The notes below the pieces were generated by a model. It was not told the origin of the DNA and searched no databases. It worked only from the letters and a program-made list of their open reading frames with translations. The position numbers and the translations under genes were made by a program. From Candidatus Kutchimonas denitrificans (GTDB lineage Bacteria > Gemmatimonadota > Gemmatimonadetes > Palauibacterales > KS3-K002), in NCBI GenBank assembly GCA_011774835.1, contig JAACAK010000018.1, positions 326 to 57,894 of the forward strand: a DNA stretch of 57,569 bases, given 5' to 3'. This document shows positions 48,598-57,569 of the stretch, piece after piece. Every line of letters starts with the position of its first letter. Positions within the stretch are counted from its first letter, which is position 1.

Positions 48598-50042
48598 GGC
48601 CGAGCGGCGTGTCGGTGGAGAACGCAGCGGAGGCGACGCGGTCGGGAAGACGTGTCGCGGTGGTCGGGGGCGGCATCGCCGGGCTGGCGGCGGCGTACGA
48701 GCTGGTCAGCGAGCCGGACGACGCCGGGTTGAGCGTCGATCTCTACGAAGCGCGCGAGCGGCTGGGCGGTGTGATCCGGACCGACTACGTGGACGGCTAT
48801 GTCCTCGACGCGGGGCCGGACGCGATCCTCACCCTGAAGCCGGCGGCGCTGGAGCTTTGCCGCGAGCTCGGGATCGAAGACGAGATCATCCCGACCCGCG
48901 ACGAGGATCGCGGCGTCGCCCTCTACTCGCGAGGCAAGCTCAGGCCGCTGCCGTACGGAACGGGCAGCAGCTGGCTGCGCAAGATCTTCGCTTACGCGTC
49001 GAGCGGTGTGGTCTCGTGGCGGTCGAAGCTTCGCATGGCGGCCGACCTGGTAATCCCACGCGGCCCGCAGGCCGACGACGAATCGATGGCGGACTTCTTC
49101 GGTCGGCGGTTGGGGCACGAGGCGGTGGATCGGATCGTCGACCCGCTCATCGCCGGGATCTATTCCGGTGACCCGGACCGGCTCAGCATCATGAGCACCT
49201 TTCCGCGCTTTCCCCAGATGGTGGCCAGGAATCGGAGCATCCTGCTGTCGCTGTTGAAGGCGCCGCAGAGCGGTCGGTCCGGGACCCGAACGCTCCCGGT
49301 CTTCTGTTCGTTGAGGCGCGGCTTGGCCCAACTGGTGGAGGCGCTGGAGGCGCGGCTTCAAGGTGCGGCCATCCACCTGAACGCCCGGGTGGAATCGCTG
49401 ACGCGAGTCGGCTCGGGCTACGAGCTTCGCACGGCCAGCGGATCCCGCCCTTCGTACAGCGAGGTGATCCTCGCCGTGCCGGCCCCGATCGCGGCGGACT
49501 TGCTCGGCGGTGACTTCCCGGAGGTCGCCGCGCGGATGGCTTCCATCCGGTACGTCAGCTCCGGCACGGTCTTTTTCGCTTATCGTCGGGATGAAGTGGC
49601 CGATCGGGCCCGGGGCTACGGGTTCCTCGTGCCGAGCCGCGAGGGGCGACGGATCAACGGGGCCACCTGGATCACCAACAAGTTCGAGGGCCGTTCGCCG
49701 GAGGACGGCTTCCTGGCCCGCTGCTTCGTCGGCGGTGATCGCACGGCGGAGGTGCTGGAAAGGGACGACGCCGACTTGATTCGGATCTGTCGCGACGAGC
49801 TCCGAGAGATCGCGGGGATCGATGCGGACCCCCTGTTCGGTCGGGTCTACCGGTGGAGATCTTCGAACCCGCAGTACGACGTCGGACACGCGAGGCGCGC
49901 CGAGGAGATCGACGCCGCCCTCGCCGGCGTGCCGGGGCTGTTCGTGACCGGGAGCGGCTTCCGCGGCATCGGGATCCCCGACTGCGTGAAGGACGGGCGC
50001 GAGACGGCGCGGCGGCTTCTGCAGAGTACACCCACCCACTGA
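48594..50042 (+). CDS. hemY: oxygen-dependent protoporphyrinogen/coproporphyrinogen oxidase (HemY/HemG FAD type)
   Basis: 482 residues from GTG 48594, overlapping hemH. FAD loop VAVVGGGIAGLAAAYELV, dinucleotide Glu in DLYEARERLGGVIRTDYVDGYVLDAGPDAILT, PLIAGIYSGDPDRLSIMSTFP, and the C-terminal FVTGSGFRGIGIPDCVKDGRETARRLL. This is the FAD-dependent oxidase. If the organism uses the coproporphyrin route it would act before HemH; the hemE-hemH-hemY order alone does not decide. Catalyses aromatisation of the porphyrinogen. Confidence 0.93.
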   Translation: MRPSGVSVENAAEATRSGRRVAVVGGGIAGLAAAYELVSEPDDAGLSVDLYEARERLGGVIRTDYVDGYVLDAGPDAILTLKPAALELCRELGIEDEIIPTRDEDRGVALYSRGKLRPLPYGTGSSWLRKIFAYASSGVVSWRSKLRMAADLVIPRGPQADDESMADFFGRRLGHEAVDRIVDPLIAGIYSGDPDRLSIMSTFPRFPQMVARNRSILLSLLKAPQSGRSGTRTLPVFCSLRRGLAQLVEALEARLQGAAIHLNARVESLTRVGSGYELRTASGSRPSYSEVILAVPAPIAADLLGGDFPEVAARMASIRYVSSGTVFFAYRRDEVADRARGYGFLVPSREGRRINGATWITNKFEGRSPEDGFLARCFVGGDRTAEVLERDDADLIRICRDELREIAGIDADPLFGRVYRWRSSNPQYDVGHARRAEEIDAALAGVPGLFVTGSGFRGIGIPDCVKDGRETARRLLQSTPTH

Positions 50043-50059
50043 CGAGCGGCGGCCGCCGG

Positions 50060-51991
50060 TCATTCTCCCTTCTGCTGTCGGTCCGGCCCGGTATCGGCCG
50101 CCTCGGGTGACCACGGCCGGGAATCGTTGGCTGTAGGAGGCCCGTCGGTCGAGGAACCGAGCCCGACGATCTCGAGCAGTCGCAGCGCGTTTCTCGATGT
50201 GGCTATGCCCGGCTGCAGTTTGTAGTCGAACGTGATGCGGGGGCCCTCGGCGGCATCGACGATGCTCTCGGTGAAGTGCACGGGGTCGCACGCCCCGGAC
50301 AGTCGGTCGGTGTCGGCCAGCGCCAGATCGTGCGAGGTGACGGCCCCGATCGCGCCGGCCTCGAGCAGGTGATCGACCACCTTCCGAGCCGCGATCTGCC
50401 GCTCCGCCGTGTTCGTCCCCTGGAAGATGTCGTCGAGGAGATAGAGCAGCGTGACGTCAGGGTCGGAGCCAGCTTGGCGCGCCGCCGCGACCACTCGCTT
50501 CAGTCGCTCGAGCTCCGCCATGAAGTGCGAGAGACCCGCCTGCAGCGAGTCGTGCACCCGCATGCTCGTCTCGAGCGCGATGGGCGGCAGCCGCATCGAC
50601 GTGGCGCAGACCGGCGCGCCGGCCCGGGCCAGGATCACGTTGGTGCCGATCGCCCTCAGCAGCGTGCTCTTACCCGACATGTTGGACCCGGTGACGAGCA
50701 GGAACGTGCCCGGCGGACCGATCGAAACGTCGTTGACCACGCGCCGATCGTCGGGGATGAGCGGGTGCCCGAGACCGGCCGCGCCGATGACCGGCCGCTT
50801 CTGGGGCCTCACGACGGGAAAAGCCCAATCGGGATTGTCGTAGTGGAGCGCGGCCAGCGCGGCGATGGCGTCGAGCTCGGCCAGCGCGTCGAGCCAGCGG
50901 CGCGCGCGGTGCCCGGCCCGGACCTGCCAGCCTTCCAGCCTGGCGAGGACGTGGAAGTCCCAGAGGCTGAACGCCTGGATCGCGACGTAAGGCATCGAGA
51001 ACCGAACCTCGGAAAGCGAGAGTAGCCTGTGCAGCCGCTCGATCTCCCGGTGCGCGATGGCGTCGCCGGCGATCAGCTCGGACTGGAGCTCCTGCAAGCG
51101 CGGCGCGCTGAAGGGTGTGGCGACGAACAGCTCGAAGATCCTGGCGTAGCTCTTGAACGCCGACTCCCGGGTGAACGCGCGATCGAAAGTGCGATGGATG
51201 CCTTTGCCGACGGTATGGCTGAACGCGAGGTTGACCGCGATCGCGGCCAGCCAGGCCTGGTAGGAGACGACTCCGAGGACGTTCGCGACGACCAACGCGA
51301 CGGTGGCGAGCGTCAGGGCCCGGGCGGTCCAGATGACCCAGCGGCGACTCGCCAGCCACGGCTCGCTTTCGGCCCAGGCGAGGAACCGCTCGACCCCGGC
51401 CAGGTTCGCGGTGGCGATTCGGCGGCCCGCTGCCGTCACCTCCTGCCGGACATCGATGTGAGGGGCGAGCTGGCGGACGCCGCCTTGCCGCCGGGCGACG
51501 GTCTCGGCACTGGCGGTCTGGAGCATCCAGCTCTGGAGCCTGGCCACGCCCGGTGGAGTGGCGACCGTGCCCAGCAGACCGAACAGCGAAGCGGTGCCGA
51601 AGAGGTCCAGGTCGTCGGCGAAAGGTGGAGTCGAGTCGCGCCCGATGCGGGGATGGTCGGGCAGGGCCGCCCAATCGCGGTCGCGCCGAGCCAGTGCTTC
51701 ACGGTTGAGCGCTGCCATGTCTTCGTGCCAGCGGCGGCGGTCATCCACGCGGTGCTGATAGACCACCAGGCCGATGAATAAACACAAGAGAGCGCCGGCG
51801 GCCGTGATCTCCAGCGCGACGATCCCTCCCGGCTCGAGGAGCCAGGCGAAGGCTGCGCCCGCGGCGAGGAAAGAGATCAGGCGGGCATGCCCGATGGCGC
51901 GCGCCCGCGCCGCGTACGCGTCGCGGCGCTGAGCGAACCGGTCGGCCCGTTCGCGATAGCTTCGATCGACGTCTGGAGCGTTGGTGGCCAT
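50060..51991 (-). CDS. membrane-anchored MutS-family ATPase
   Basis: 643 residues. Two TM helices near the N terminus (about 38-52 and 60-77), a further helical pair around 210-245 (ALTLATVALVVANVLGVVSYQAWLAAIAVNLAF), helical clamp-like segments, then a MutS domain V: Walker A GSNMSGKSTLLRAIGTN at about 435-451, and a Walker B-like LLYLLDDIFQGTNTAERQIAAR near 515-535, with Asp-Asp where MutS has Asp-Glu. It lacks the mismatch-reading domain I. Homologues are usually called DNA mismatch repair protein MutS, but the membrane anchor and DD Walker B argue for another role. Convergent stop is 18 nt from hemY. Confidence 0.8.
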   Translation of the reverse strand: MATNAPDVDRSYRERADRFAQRRDAYAARARAIGHARLISFLAAGAAFAWLLEPGGIVALEITAAGALLCLFIGLVVYQHRVDDRRRWHEDMAALNREALARRDRDWAALPDHPRIGRDSTPPFADDLDLFGTASLFGLLGTVATPPGVARLQSWMLQTASAETVARRQGGVRQLAPHIDVRQEVTAAGRRIATANLAGVERFLAWAESEPWLASRRWVIWTARALTLATVALVVANVLGVVSYQAWLAAIAVNLAFSHTVGKGIHRTFDRAFTRESAFKSYARIFELFVATPFSAPRLQELQSELIAGDAIAHREIERLHRLLSLSEVRFSMPYVAIQAFSLWDFHVLARLEGWQVRAGHRARRWLDALAELDAIAALAALHYDNPDWAFPVVRPQKRPVIGAAGLGHPLIPDDRRVVNDVSIGPPGTFLLVTGSNMSGKSTLLRAIGTNVILARAGAPVCATSMRLPPIALETSMRVHDSLQAGLSHFMAELERLKRVVAAARQAGSDPDVTLLYLLDDIFQGTNTAERQIAARKVVDHLLEAGAIGAVTSHDLALADTDRLSGACDPVHFTESIVDAAEGPRITFDYKLQPGIATSRNALRLLEIVGLGSSTDGPPTANDSRPWSPEAADTGPDRQQKGE

Positions 51992-52126
51992 TGTGTCGTC
52001 CGGGGATGATGCGTGTGGGCGCCGCCACGTTCAAGCACGCCGCGGGCTTGCGCCGGCGAGAGCCGCGGTCCAGCATGGTGGGCGGAGGCTACTCATGGAT
52101 CGCTTGAAGGACGGAAGCCGGTGACA

Positions 52127-52960
52127 ATGAACGGCGAGGCGGCGGAAAGCCGCGGGCGAACGATGGGCGCGAGGCTCGGGGCCCGCGTCGAGATGGTCGT
52201 GCCTGACCGGCACAACGAGAAGCTGCGTGCCCTGATAGGTAAGGTGAATGGGGACGACGAGCTTTACGCCCTCTTGACGGCGGCGAACGTGACCGCGATC
52301 GACCGATTGGCGATGAGCGATCACGGCCCCGTCCACGTGAAGATCGTGATGAACCTCGCGGTGCGCATGCTGCGCATGCTGTTGGGGCACGGCGTCGAGC
52401 CCTCCGTCGTGAGGGATTACGGCCTGGCGGCGGAGGATGCGGAGGTGGTGGTGGCGCTGGCGGCGCTCTTCCACGATGTGGGCATGTCGATCCACCGGGA
52501 AGACCACGAAGCCTTCTCGCTGTTCGTCGCGCAGCCGCACCTGAAGGCGCTGCTGGCCGATCTGTACGACCCGGCCGAGGCGACGATCGTGCGGGCGGAG
52601 GTCCAGCACGCGATCATCGCGCACCGCGCCGGCGGTACCCCGCTCACCCTGGAGGCGGGGATCATCCGGGTGGCGGACGCGCTCGACATCGCCAAGGGGC
52701 GCTCCCGTATCCCGTTCGAGGCCGGTTCGGTGAGCATCCACTCGGTATCGGCGGCGGCGATCGAGGAGCTGCGGCTCGAATCGGGGACGAAGAAGCCGAT
52801 CCGGGTGGTGATCGAGATGTCGAACTCCGCCGGCGTCTACCAGCTGGATGAACTGTTCAGGAACAAGCTGATCGGGAGTGGCCTCGAACCGTACATCGAG
52901 CTCGAGGCGCTCATGGTGGGTGAAGGGGAGCGCAAGCTCCTGGAACGCTATGAGCTTTAG
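52127..52960 (+). CDS. HD-domain phosphohydrolase-like protein
   Basis: 277 residues from ATG 52127 (SD GGAAG about 10 nt upstream; GTG 52121 is the alternative). HD metal-binding motif: SDHGPVHV with H66-H70, LFHDVGM with H116-D117, an AIIAHRAGG histidine pair and VADALD with Asp. The C-terminal third (FEAGSVSIHSVSAAAIEELRLES) is a beta-rich domain of unknown type. HD hydrolases cut phosphate esters including nucleotides or ppGpp. Substrate is unknown. Confidence 0.8.
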   Translation: MNGEAAESRGRTMGARLGARVEMVVPDRHNEKLRALIGKVNGDDELYALLTAANVTAIDRLAMSDHGPVHVKIVMNLAVRMLRMLLGHGVEPSVVRDYGLAAEDAEVVVALAALFHDVGMSIHREDHEAFSLFVAQPHLKALLADLYDPAEATIVRAEVQHAIIAHRAGGTPLTLEAGIIRVADALDIAKGRSRIPFEAGSVSIHSVSAAAIEELRLESGTKKPIRVVIEMSNSAGVYQLDELFRNKLIGSGLEPYIELEALMVGEGERKLLERYEL

Positions 52961-52973
52961 AGCGGGCGCGCGT

Positions 52974-53543
52974 ATGAACAGCCGATCGATCGTCATGTTG
53001 GCCCTTATCGTTGCGACCGGATCGCAGGCCGAGCTCCGGGCGCAGGATGCTCCGCCTCTGGGACCGCGGCCGCGGGGCGACCGTTCCTTGCTGGCGCCCG
53101 GCGATATCGTGAGGGTCACGGCACCGGCAGGTGCCGAACCGCTGGAAGGGCGGGTCGTGGGGATACGATCGGATACGCTGTTCCTGGAAAACGTCACGGC
53201 GGCGGCCGGAGAAACCCGGATTCCGCTGGTGTCGATCGCGAACCTGGAAGTGAAGCGCGAGCCGATGGCTCGTGTCGGCGCGGTGTTCGGTGTGCTGACG
53301 GGCGGTGTGATCGGGGCGGCGGCGGCAGGCGAGCTGGCCGACGACGCCAGCAGCCTGATCCGCAATCTGGCTGTCGTGGGCGGGGCTACGATCGGAGGCT
53401 TGGGGGGCTACTGGGCGGGCAGCACGATCCACAAGGCGATCGCGGGTCCGCGCTGGGTCGAGGTCCCGGTCGGACGGCTGCAGGTGGGCGTGGGTCGGCT
53501 GCCCCGTCTCGGCGTCGGTCTGCGCGTCGGGTACTCGTTCTGA
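52974..53543 (+). CDS. secreted glycine-rich protein of unknown function
   Basis: 189 residues from ATG 52974. Signal peptide (RSIVMLALIVATGSQAELRAQ). A small beta domain (LAPGDIVRVTAPAGAEPLEGRVVGIRSDTLFLENV, SIANLEVKRE) resembles an OB- or PilZ-like barrel, followed by glycine-zipper helices (VGAVFGVLTGGVIGAAAAGELA, VVGGATIGGLGGYWAGSTIHKAI) and a closing LGVGLRVGYSF strand typical of an outer-membrane C terminus. Stop overlaps the alpha-mannosidase ATG by one base. Not recognised beyond this. Confidence 0.6.
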   Translation: MNSRSIVMLALIVATGSQAELRAQDAPPLGPRPRGDRSLLAPGDIVRVTAPAGAEPLEGRVVGIRSDTLFLENVTAAAGETRIPLVSIANLEVKREPMARVGAVFGVLTGGVIGAAAAGELADDASSLIRNLAVVGGATIGGLGGYWAGSTIHKAIAGPRWVEVPVGRLQVGVGRLPRLGVGLRVGYSF

Positions 53544-56500
53544 TGACACGATCATACCGCTGGCCGACCCGCGGGTCGCTTACCGCTCTCGCTCTTCTGT
53601 TCACTCTGACGTCGACAGTACTGGCGCAGGAGATCGACGTCAGACGCTGGCTGGTCTACGGGCCCGTCCCGGCGCCGGCCGGGTCGGCCCGGGTGGTGCG
53701 AGACTATCTGGACGGCGCGGCGTCGGCGATGCCAACCCTGGGTGATGAAGGGTGGTTGGAGGCCAGCGCCGATTCGGCGGCTCGCCTCGATCTGAACCGT
53801 GTCTTCGCCGGCGGCACGACCGAGTGGAGCGCGGCCTACGCTCACACCTACGTCTTCGCGCCCGAGGACCGAACGGTTCTTCTGATCGCCGACAGCGATG
53901 ACGACCTCGTGGTCCGGCTGAACGGGCAGCGACTCTGGGTACACGAGGTCGCCCGGGGCCTCGGGTTTGGCCGGGACACGATGATGATCAGGCTGGGCGC
54001 GGGCTGGAACAGCCTGATGCTGAAGCCCCTCAACCGCGGCGGCGGCTTCGGCGTCCTGGCCCGGTTGGCGCCGGCCGCCGGCGCATCGGACCTCGAGGGC
54101 CTCGAGCTCAGCATCGTTCGGCCGCCGGGGTTGGTCAGCCACAATTACCCGGAATCCGCCGTGACCGTGGGGCCGGTTCGCTGGAGCGGCGTGTTGCGCT
54201 GGGTGGCCGGCGAGCTGGAGCCGGCCGCCGCCATACCGGTGGCGGCCTGGGGCCCGGACACGCTGCGGCAGGCCACCGTGGAGTTGCGGCAGGGTGACCG
54301 TACCTGGCCGCGTTCCAGCTTCACCGCCCTCGCCCCCGGCCAGCCGGTCGAGGTGGAGATCGAGCTGCCTTTCCGCGAACTGCGCCGGGCCAGCCTGGGG
54401 GCTACGCCAATCGTCGCGGCGACCCGCTGGCGTGGCGGCTCGCTCCGCCGACCCGTCGCCGTGGCGCCCGACCTGCTGATGCGGCTGGTGGGCGGCCGGA
54501 TCGAGATCGGCTCGCTTCAGGTCGATTCCGCCGGGAGCGATGTCCTGCAGCTTTCAGCGGAGCTCGTCGTGCCTCCGGCGTTCGACGGGCTCGGCGTCGA
54601 CCTGCTGGCCCGGGGTCTGGGGCCCGGTGCGGCGTATCGGGTGAACGGCCGTCCGGCGGTCTGGCGCGATGGGGTCGTGGAGCTGTGCCGTCCGTGTCGG
54701 GCGAACAACGAATTGCGGCTGGAGATCGTGCCCGAGCCGGGCCGACCGTTGTGGCTGACGCCGGTCGTGCGGATTCGGGAAGTCGGGTACCGGGAGTACG
54801 CCGACGGCTACGATTACGCCTTGGAGCTGGCGGGCAGGGCGCCGGCGATCCGGCGGCCCGACGCCCGGGAGTGGCTGGCGGCGCTGGGTGAGGCCAGCGC
54901 CTATCGACGTCTGATCGACGAATACACGCGCGCGTACGCGCCGCTGGCGGCCGAGATCCGGGGAGACACGCTCCACCTCATCGGCAACTCGCACATCGAC
55001 GCGGCGTGGCTGTGGCCGTGGAGCGAGACGATCGACGTGATCCGGGACACGTGGCGCACCTCGCTCAAGCTGGCGGAGATATTCCCCGGCTACGTCTTCA
55101 CGGCCAGCTCGGCGGCCTTCTACGATGCCATGGATCGAATCGAGCCGACGCTCGCCGATTCGCTCGTCGCCGCGGTGGAGGCGGGCCATTGGGTCCCGGT
55201 CGGCGGTTGGTGGGTCGAGTCCGACCTGAACTTGCCGGCCGGCGAATCGCTGGTGCGTCAGGGGCTGTACGGGCAGCGCTACTTCGAGGACCGATTCGGC
55301 TTCCGGTCCCGCGTCGCCTGGACGCCCGACGCTTTCGGCTATCCCTGGAGCGTACCGCAGATTCTCAAGGGCTCGGGGCTGGACTACTTCGTCACGCAGA
55401 AGATCCGCTGGAACGATTCCACCGAGCTGCCTTACAACGCGTTCTATTGGGAAGGGCTCGACGGGTCGCGCGTGCTCGCCTACAACCCGTATGGGTACAC
55501 GCACGACCTGAACCCCGAGGCGCTGGTGCGCCAGCGAATCGAGGACCGGCGTAGGACCGGTTCGAACCACCAGCTGGTTCTCTACGGTGTCGGCGACCAC
55601 GGCGGCGGCCCGACGATCGAGATGCTGGAGCGGGCCGGGGATCTGCGCCGCGTGCCGACCTTCCCGACCATGGTGTACGACGAGCCGCTCGAGGCGCTGC
55701 AGGCGGTTCAGGGTTGGGGGCCGAACAAGGCGGACCTCCCGGTGTGGGGCGACGAGCTGTACCTCGAATACCACCGCGGCACCTACACGTCGCAGGCGGA
55801 GGTGAAACGGCGCAACCGGGTGAGCGAGACGATGCTGCACACGACGGAAGCGCTGCTGGCGGTCGGGACACGGCCGTATCCGCGCCGACGGTTGCAGGAG
55901 GTCTGGCGGCTGGTCCTGTTCAACCAGTTCCACGATATCCTGCCGGGCTCCAGCATCCGCGAGGTCTACGAAGATGCCGACGCGTTCTACGACCGGGCCT
56001 GGTTGGCGCTCGACTCGCTGACCCGGACGGGCTTCGCCGACCTCCGCCGCAGGATGGACACCCGTGGCGACGGCCCGGCGATCGTCGTCTTCAACTCCCT
56101 CGGTTGGGAGCGCAGCGGACCCAGGGTGGTCCAGCTGCCGAATGCCGACGGTCAGCTGGAGCGGACCGCGGTGACCGCTGTGCCGGCGTACGGCGCGCGG
56201 GTCGTCCGGCCCGACGACCGTCGGCTGCCCGACGAGCTGCGCCGCTTCGCCGCGCCCAGCGCCGGTCCAGGGTGGATCGAGAACGCGTTCCTGTGGGTCG
56301 AGGTCGACACGCTGACCGGTACGATCCGGCGGATCTTCGACAAGGCGAACGGTCGCGAGGCGCTGGCGCGGGGTGCCGAGGGCAACGTGCTGCAGGTGTT
56401 CGACGACCGGCCCGGCGCGTGGGACGCGTGGAACATCGTGACCAGCGGTCCGATGTGGGAGGTGACGGACGTCCGGACGTGGGAGTCGGAGGCCGATGCC

Positions 56501-57304
56501 TGGGAGGCCCGGCTCCATCTCGAGCGTCATTGGGGCAGCTCGACCTTTCGGCAGACGCTGGTACTCGGTCGCGCGTCCCCATACCTGGAGGTGCTGAACG
56601 ACGTGGGGTGGCACGAGCGCCGCAAGGCGCTCAAGGTCGCCTTCGGGCTGAACGTCGAATCGGACTCCGCTACCTACGAGATCCCGTACGGCACCATGGG
56701 ACGTAGCGGCAGGCCACGGACCAAAGCGGAACGAGCCAAGTTCGAGGTGCCGGGCCAGCGTTGGGCCGATGTGTCGGAGGCCGACTACGGCGTCAGCATC
56801 CTGAACGACAGCAAGTACGGTTGGGACTACCGGGGGAACGTGCTGCGGCTGACCCTGCTCAAGTCGCCCATCTGGCCGGACTCCACCGCCGATCGGGGGG
56901 CTCACCGTTTCCGCTTCGCCGTGTATCCCCACGCCGGCGACTGGCGTGCCGCGGGCACGGTGCGTCTTGCCGCCGAGTACAACACGCCGTTGCTCGCCGC
57001 GCTCGAACCGCCGCACGACGGGCCGCTAGGCAGGCGCGTCTCGTTCGCCGCGGCCGACGCGCCGAACGTGGAGTTGGCCTGGTTGAAGCGCGCCGAGGAT
57101 TCCGAGGCCTGGGTGCTCCGCCTGGTGGAGTGGCACGGCCGTGCCTCCCCGGCCGAGGTGCGGCTCGGCTGCTCGATCGAATCGGCGCGCCGCGCCAACC
57201 TGCTGGAGGACGCCGGCGAACCGCTGCCCGTCGATGGCGACAGGCTGCACCTCGAGATCCATCCGTACGAGATCGCCACCGTGCTGGTGAGGTGCTCGAA
57301 TTGA
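53543..57304 (+). CDS. secreted GH38-family alpha-mannosidase
   Basis: 1253 residues. Signal peptide (LTALALLFTLTSTVLAQ), an N-terminal beta region of about 450 residues, then the GH38 catalytic domain with the metal site HIDAAWLWPWSE (H484, D486), a FTASSAAFYDAMDRIEP strand, AGHWVPVGGWWVESDLNLP, and the nucleophile Asp596 in VAWTPDAFGYPWSVPQIL. The C-terminal half contains the beta-sandwich regions (GNVLQVFDDRPGAWDAWNI, VLRLTLLKSPIWPDSTADRGAHRFRFAVYPHAG) of GH38. Hydrolyses terminal alpha-mannose from N-glycan-like substrates outside the cytoplasm. It is followed with overlap by an EEP hydrolase. Confidence 0.92.
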   Translation: MTRSYRWPTRGSLTALALLFTLTSTVLAQEIDVRRWLVYGPVPAPAGSARVVRDYLDGAASAMPTLGDEGWLEASADSAARLDLNRVFAGGTTEWSAAYAHTYVFAPEDRTVLLIADSDDDLVVRLNGQRLWVHEVARGLGFGRDTMMIRLGAGWNSLMLKPLNRGGGFGVLARLAPAAGASDLEGLELSIVRPPGLVSHNYPESAVTVGPVRWSGVLRWVAGELEPAAAIPVAAWGPDTLRQATVELRQGDRTWPRSSFTALAPGQPVEVEIELPFRELRRASLGATPIVAATRWRGGSLRRPVAVAPDLLMRLVGGRIEIGSLQVDSAGSDVLQLSAELVVPPAFDGLGVDLLARGLGPGAAYRVNGRPAVWRDGVVELCRPCRANNELRLEIVPEPGRPLWLTPVVRIREVGYREYADGYDYALELAGRAPAIRRPDAREWLAALGEASAYRRLIDEYTRAYAPLAAEIRGDTLHLIGNSHIDAAWLWPWSETIDVIRDTWRTSLKLAEIFPGYVFTASSAAFYDAMDRIEPTLADSLVAAVEAGHWVPVGGWWVESDLNLPAGESLVRQGLYGQRYFEDRFGFRSRVAWTPDAFGYPWSVPQILKGSGLDYFVTQKIRWNDSTELPYNAFYWEGLDGSRVLAYNPYGYTHDLNPEALVRQRIEDRRRTGSNHQLVLYGVGDHGGGPTIEMLERAGDLRRVPTFPTMVYDEPLEALQAVQGWGPNKADLPVWGDELYLEYHRGTYTSQAEVKRRNRVSETMLHTTEALLAVGTRPYPRRRLQEVWRLVLFNQFHDILPGSSIREVYEDADAFYDRAWLALDSLTRTGFADLRRRMDTRGDGPAIVVFNSLGWERSGPRVVQLPNADGQLERTAVTAVPAYGARVVRPDDRRLPDELRRFAAPSAGPGWIENAFLWVEVDTLTGTIRRIFDKANGREALARGAEGNVLQVFDDRPGAWDAWNIVTSGPMWEVTDVRTWESEADAWEARLHLERHWGSSTFRQTLVLGRASPYLEVLNDVGWHERRKALKVAFGLNVESDSATYEIPYGTMGRSGRPRTKAERAKFEVPGQRWADVSEADYGVSILNDSKYGWDYRGNVLRLTLLKSPIWPDSTADRGAHRFRFAVYPHAGDWRAAGTVRLAAEYNTPLLAALEPPHDGPLGRRVSFAAADAPNVELAWLKRAEDSEAWVLRLVEWHGRASPAEVRLGCSIESARRANLLEDAGEPLPVDGDRLHLEIHPYEIATVLVRCSN

Positions 57305-57569
57305 AGCAACTGGTCCTGGCCGTCGCGCTGGCTGCCGGCGTCGGCATGCCGACCCAGGAGTCGAAGCCGTCGCTGACCGTCATGACGTTCAACATCCGCT
57401 ACGGCACGGCGGACGACGGCGCGGATGGCTGGCCGTTCCGCAGGAGACTCGTCTTCGAGATCATCCGGGAAGAGGCGCCGGACGTGCTGGGCCTGCAGGA
57501 AGCGCTTCGCTTCCAGCTGGACGAGCTGGGGCTGGCGCTGGAGGGCTACGCCGAGATCGGGGTGGGTCG
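57301..57569 (+). CDS. secreted EEP-family hydrolase, N-terminal part (runs off window)
   Basis: About 89 residues visible from TTG 57301, which overlaps the mannosidase stop as TTGA. Signal peptide (LVLAVALAAGVGMPTQ), then the EEP start LTVMTFNIRYGTADDGADGWPFRRRLVFEIIREEAPDVLGLQEALRFQLDEL with the metal-binding Glu in GLQEA. It resembles the lipoprotein EEP at 4415-5275 in fold only. Endonuclease/phosphatase substrates are unknown; co-location with GH38 suggests glycan-linked phosphodiester removal. Confidence 0.82.
   Translation, partial: MKQLVLAVALAAGVGMPTQESKPSLTVMTFNIRYGTADDGADGWPFRRRLVFEIIREEAPDVLGLQEALRFQLDELGLALEGYAEIGVG

Overview
The window looks like chromosome from a Gram-negative, high-GC, aerobic bacterium. 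The gene mix fits Gemmatimonadota best: several DUF4097 beta-solenoid proteins, many FtsX/MacB-type permeases, lipoproteins with clear lipoboxes, TonB-dependent B12 uptake, heme-copper oxidase assembly genes, and frequent GTG/TTG starts with 4-nt gene overlaps. The phylum is an inference from gene content; there is no rRNA or universal marker here. I saw no tRNA, rRNA, CRISPR array, insertion sequence or prophage.

Layout. 1-5.3 kb: tail of a DUF6265-like gene, then a minus-strand operon (EEP-family lipoprotein, Tat-exported GH109-type glycosidase, galactokinase-family kinase with a GALK2-like motif, YjiH-type membrane protein) that could salvage alpha-linked GalNAc or galactose. 5.7-10 kb: a small four-repeat beta-flower-like protein, a membrane protein, then an ECF sigma / zinc-finger anti-sigma / two DUF4097 solenoid operon closed by a strong terminator. 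The sigma gene has no ATG/GTG/TTG start upstream of its region 2.1 and probably begins at CTG. 10-17.6 kb: a PLP dehydratase, a head-to-head AlkD/P-loop kinase pair, two CPBP proteases, an M50 protease, and a third DUF4097 protein made of DTGSG repeats, preceded by a bipartite motif like the one before the sigma gene.

17.6-23.5 kb: a five-gene envelope-trafficking operon (LolA-like protein, two permeases, ATPase, outer-membrane barrel) diverging from a GbsR/MarR regulator. Two face-to-face promoters overlap one 18-bp near-palindromic operator. 23.5-31 kb: a small gene broken by a nonsense codon and a frameshift, the ybbP-ybbA/tesA block with interlocking start codons, an OmpA/BON protein fused by gene overlap to a membrane coiled-coil HhH protein, an SDR, a lipoprotein and a DUF72 protein. 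31-36.8 kb: housekeeping genes (methyltransferase, Bcp peroxiredoxin, macro domain, NfuA, CBS, AbrB, second DUF72, FMN-binding split barrel).

36.8-43.2 kb: a complete cobalamin-uptake operon, promoter - B12 riboswitch - btuB - beta-propeller lipoprotein (BtuG-like) - btuF - btuC - btuD, with all four gene junctions overlapping by ATGA. 43.2-46.4 kb: copper delivery and cytochrome oxidase assembly (SCO, PCuAC, CtaG), a membrane protein, and the 3' remnant of a DsbA-like gene. 46.5-50 kb: late heme synthesis hemE-hemH-hemY with a heptamer repeat between the first two. 50-57.6 kb: a membrane-anchored MutS-like ATPase, an HD-domain protein, a glycine-zipper protein, a secreted GH38 alpha-mannosidase and the start of a second EEP hydrolase. 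Glycan-degrading genes therefore occur at both ends of the window.
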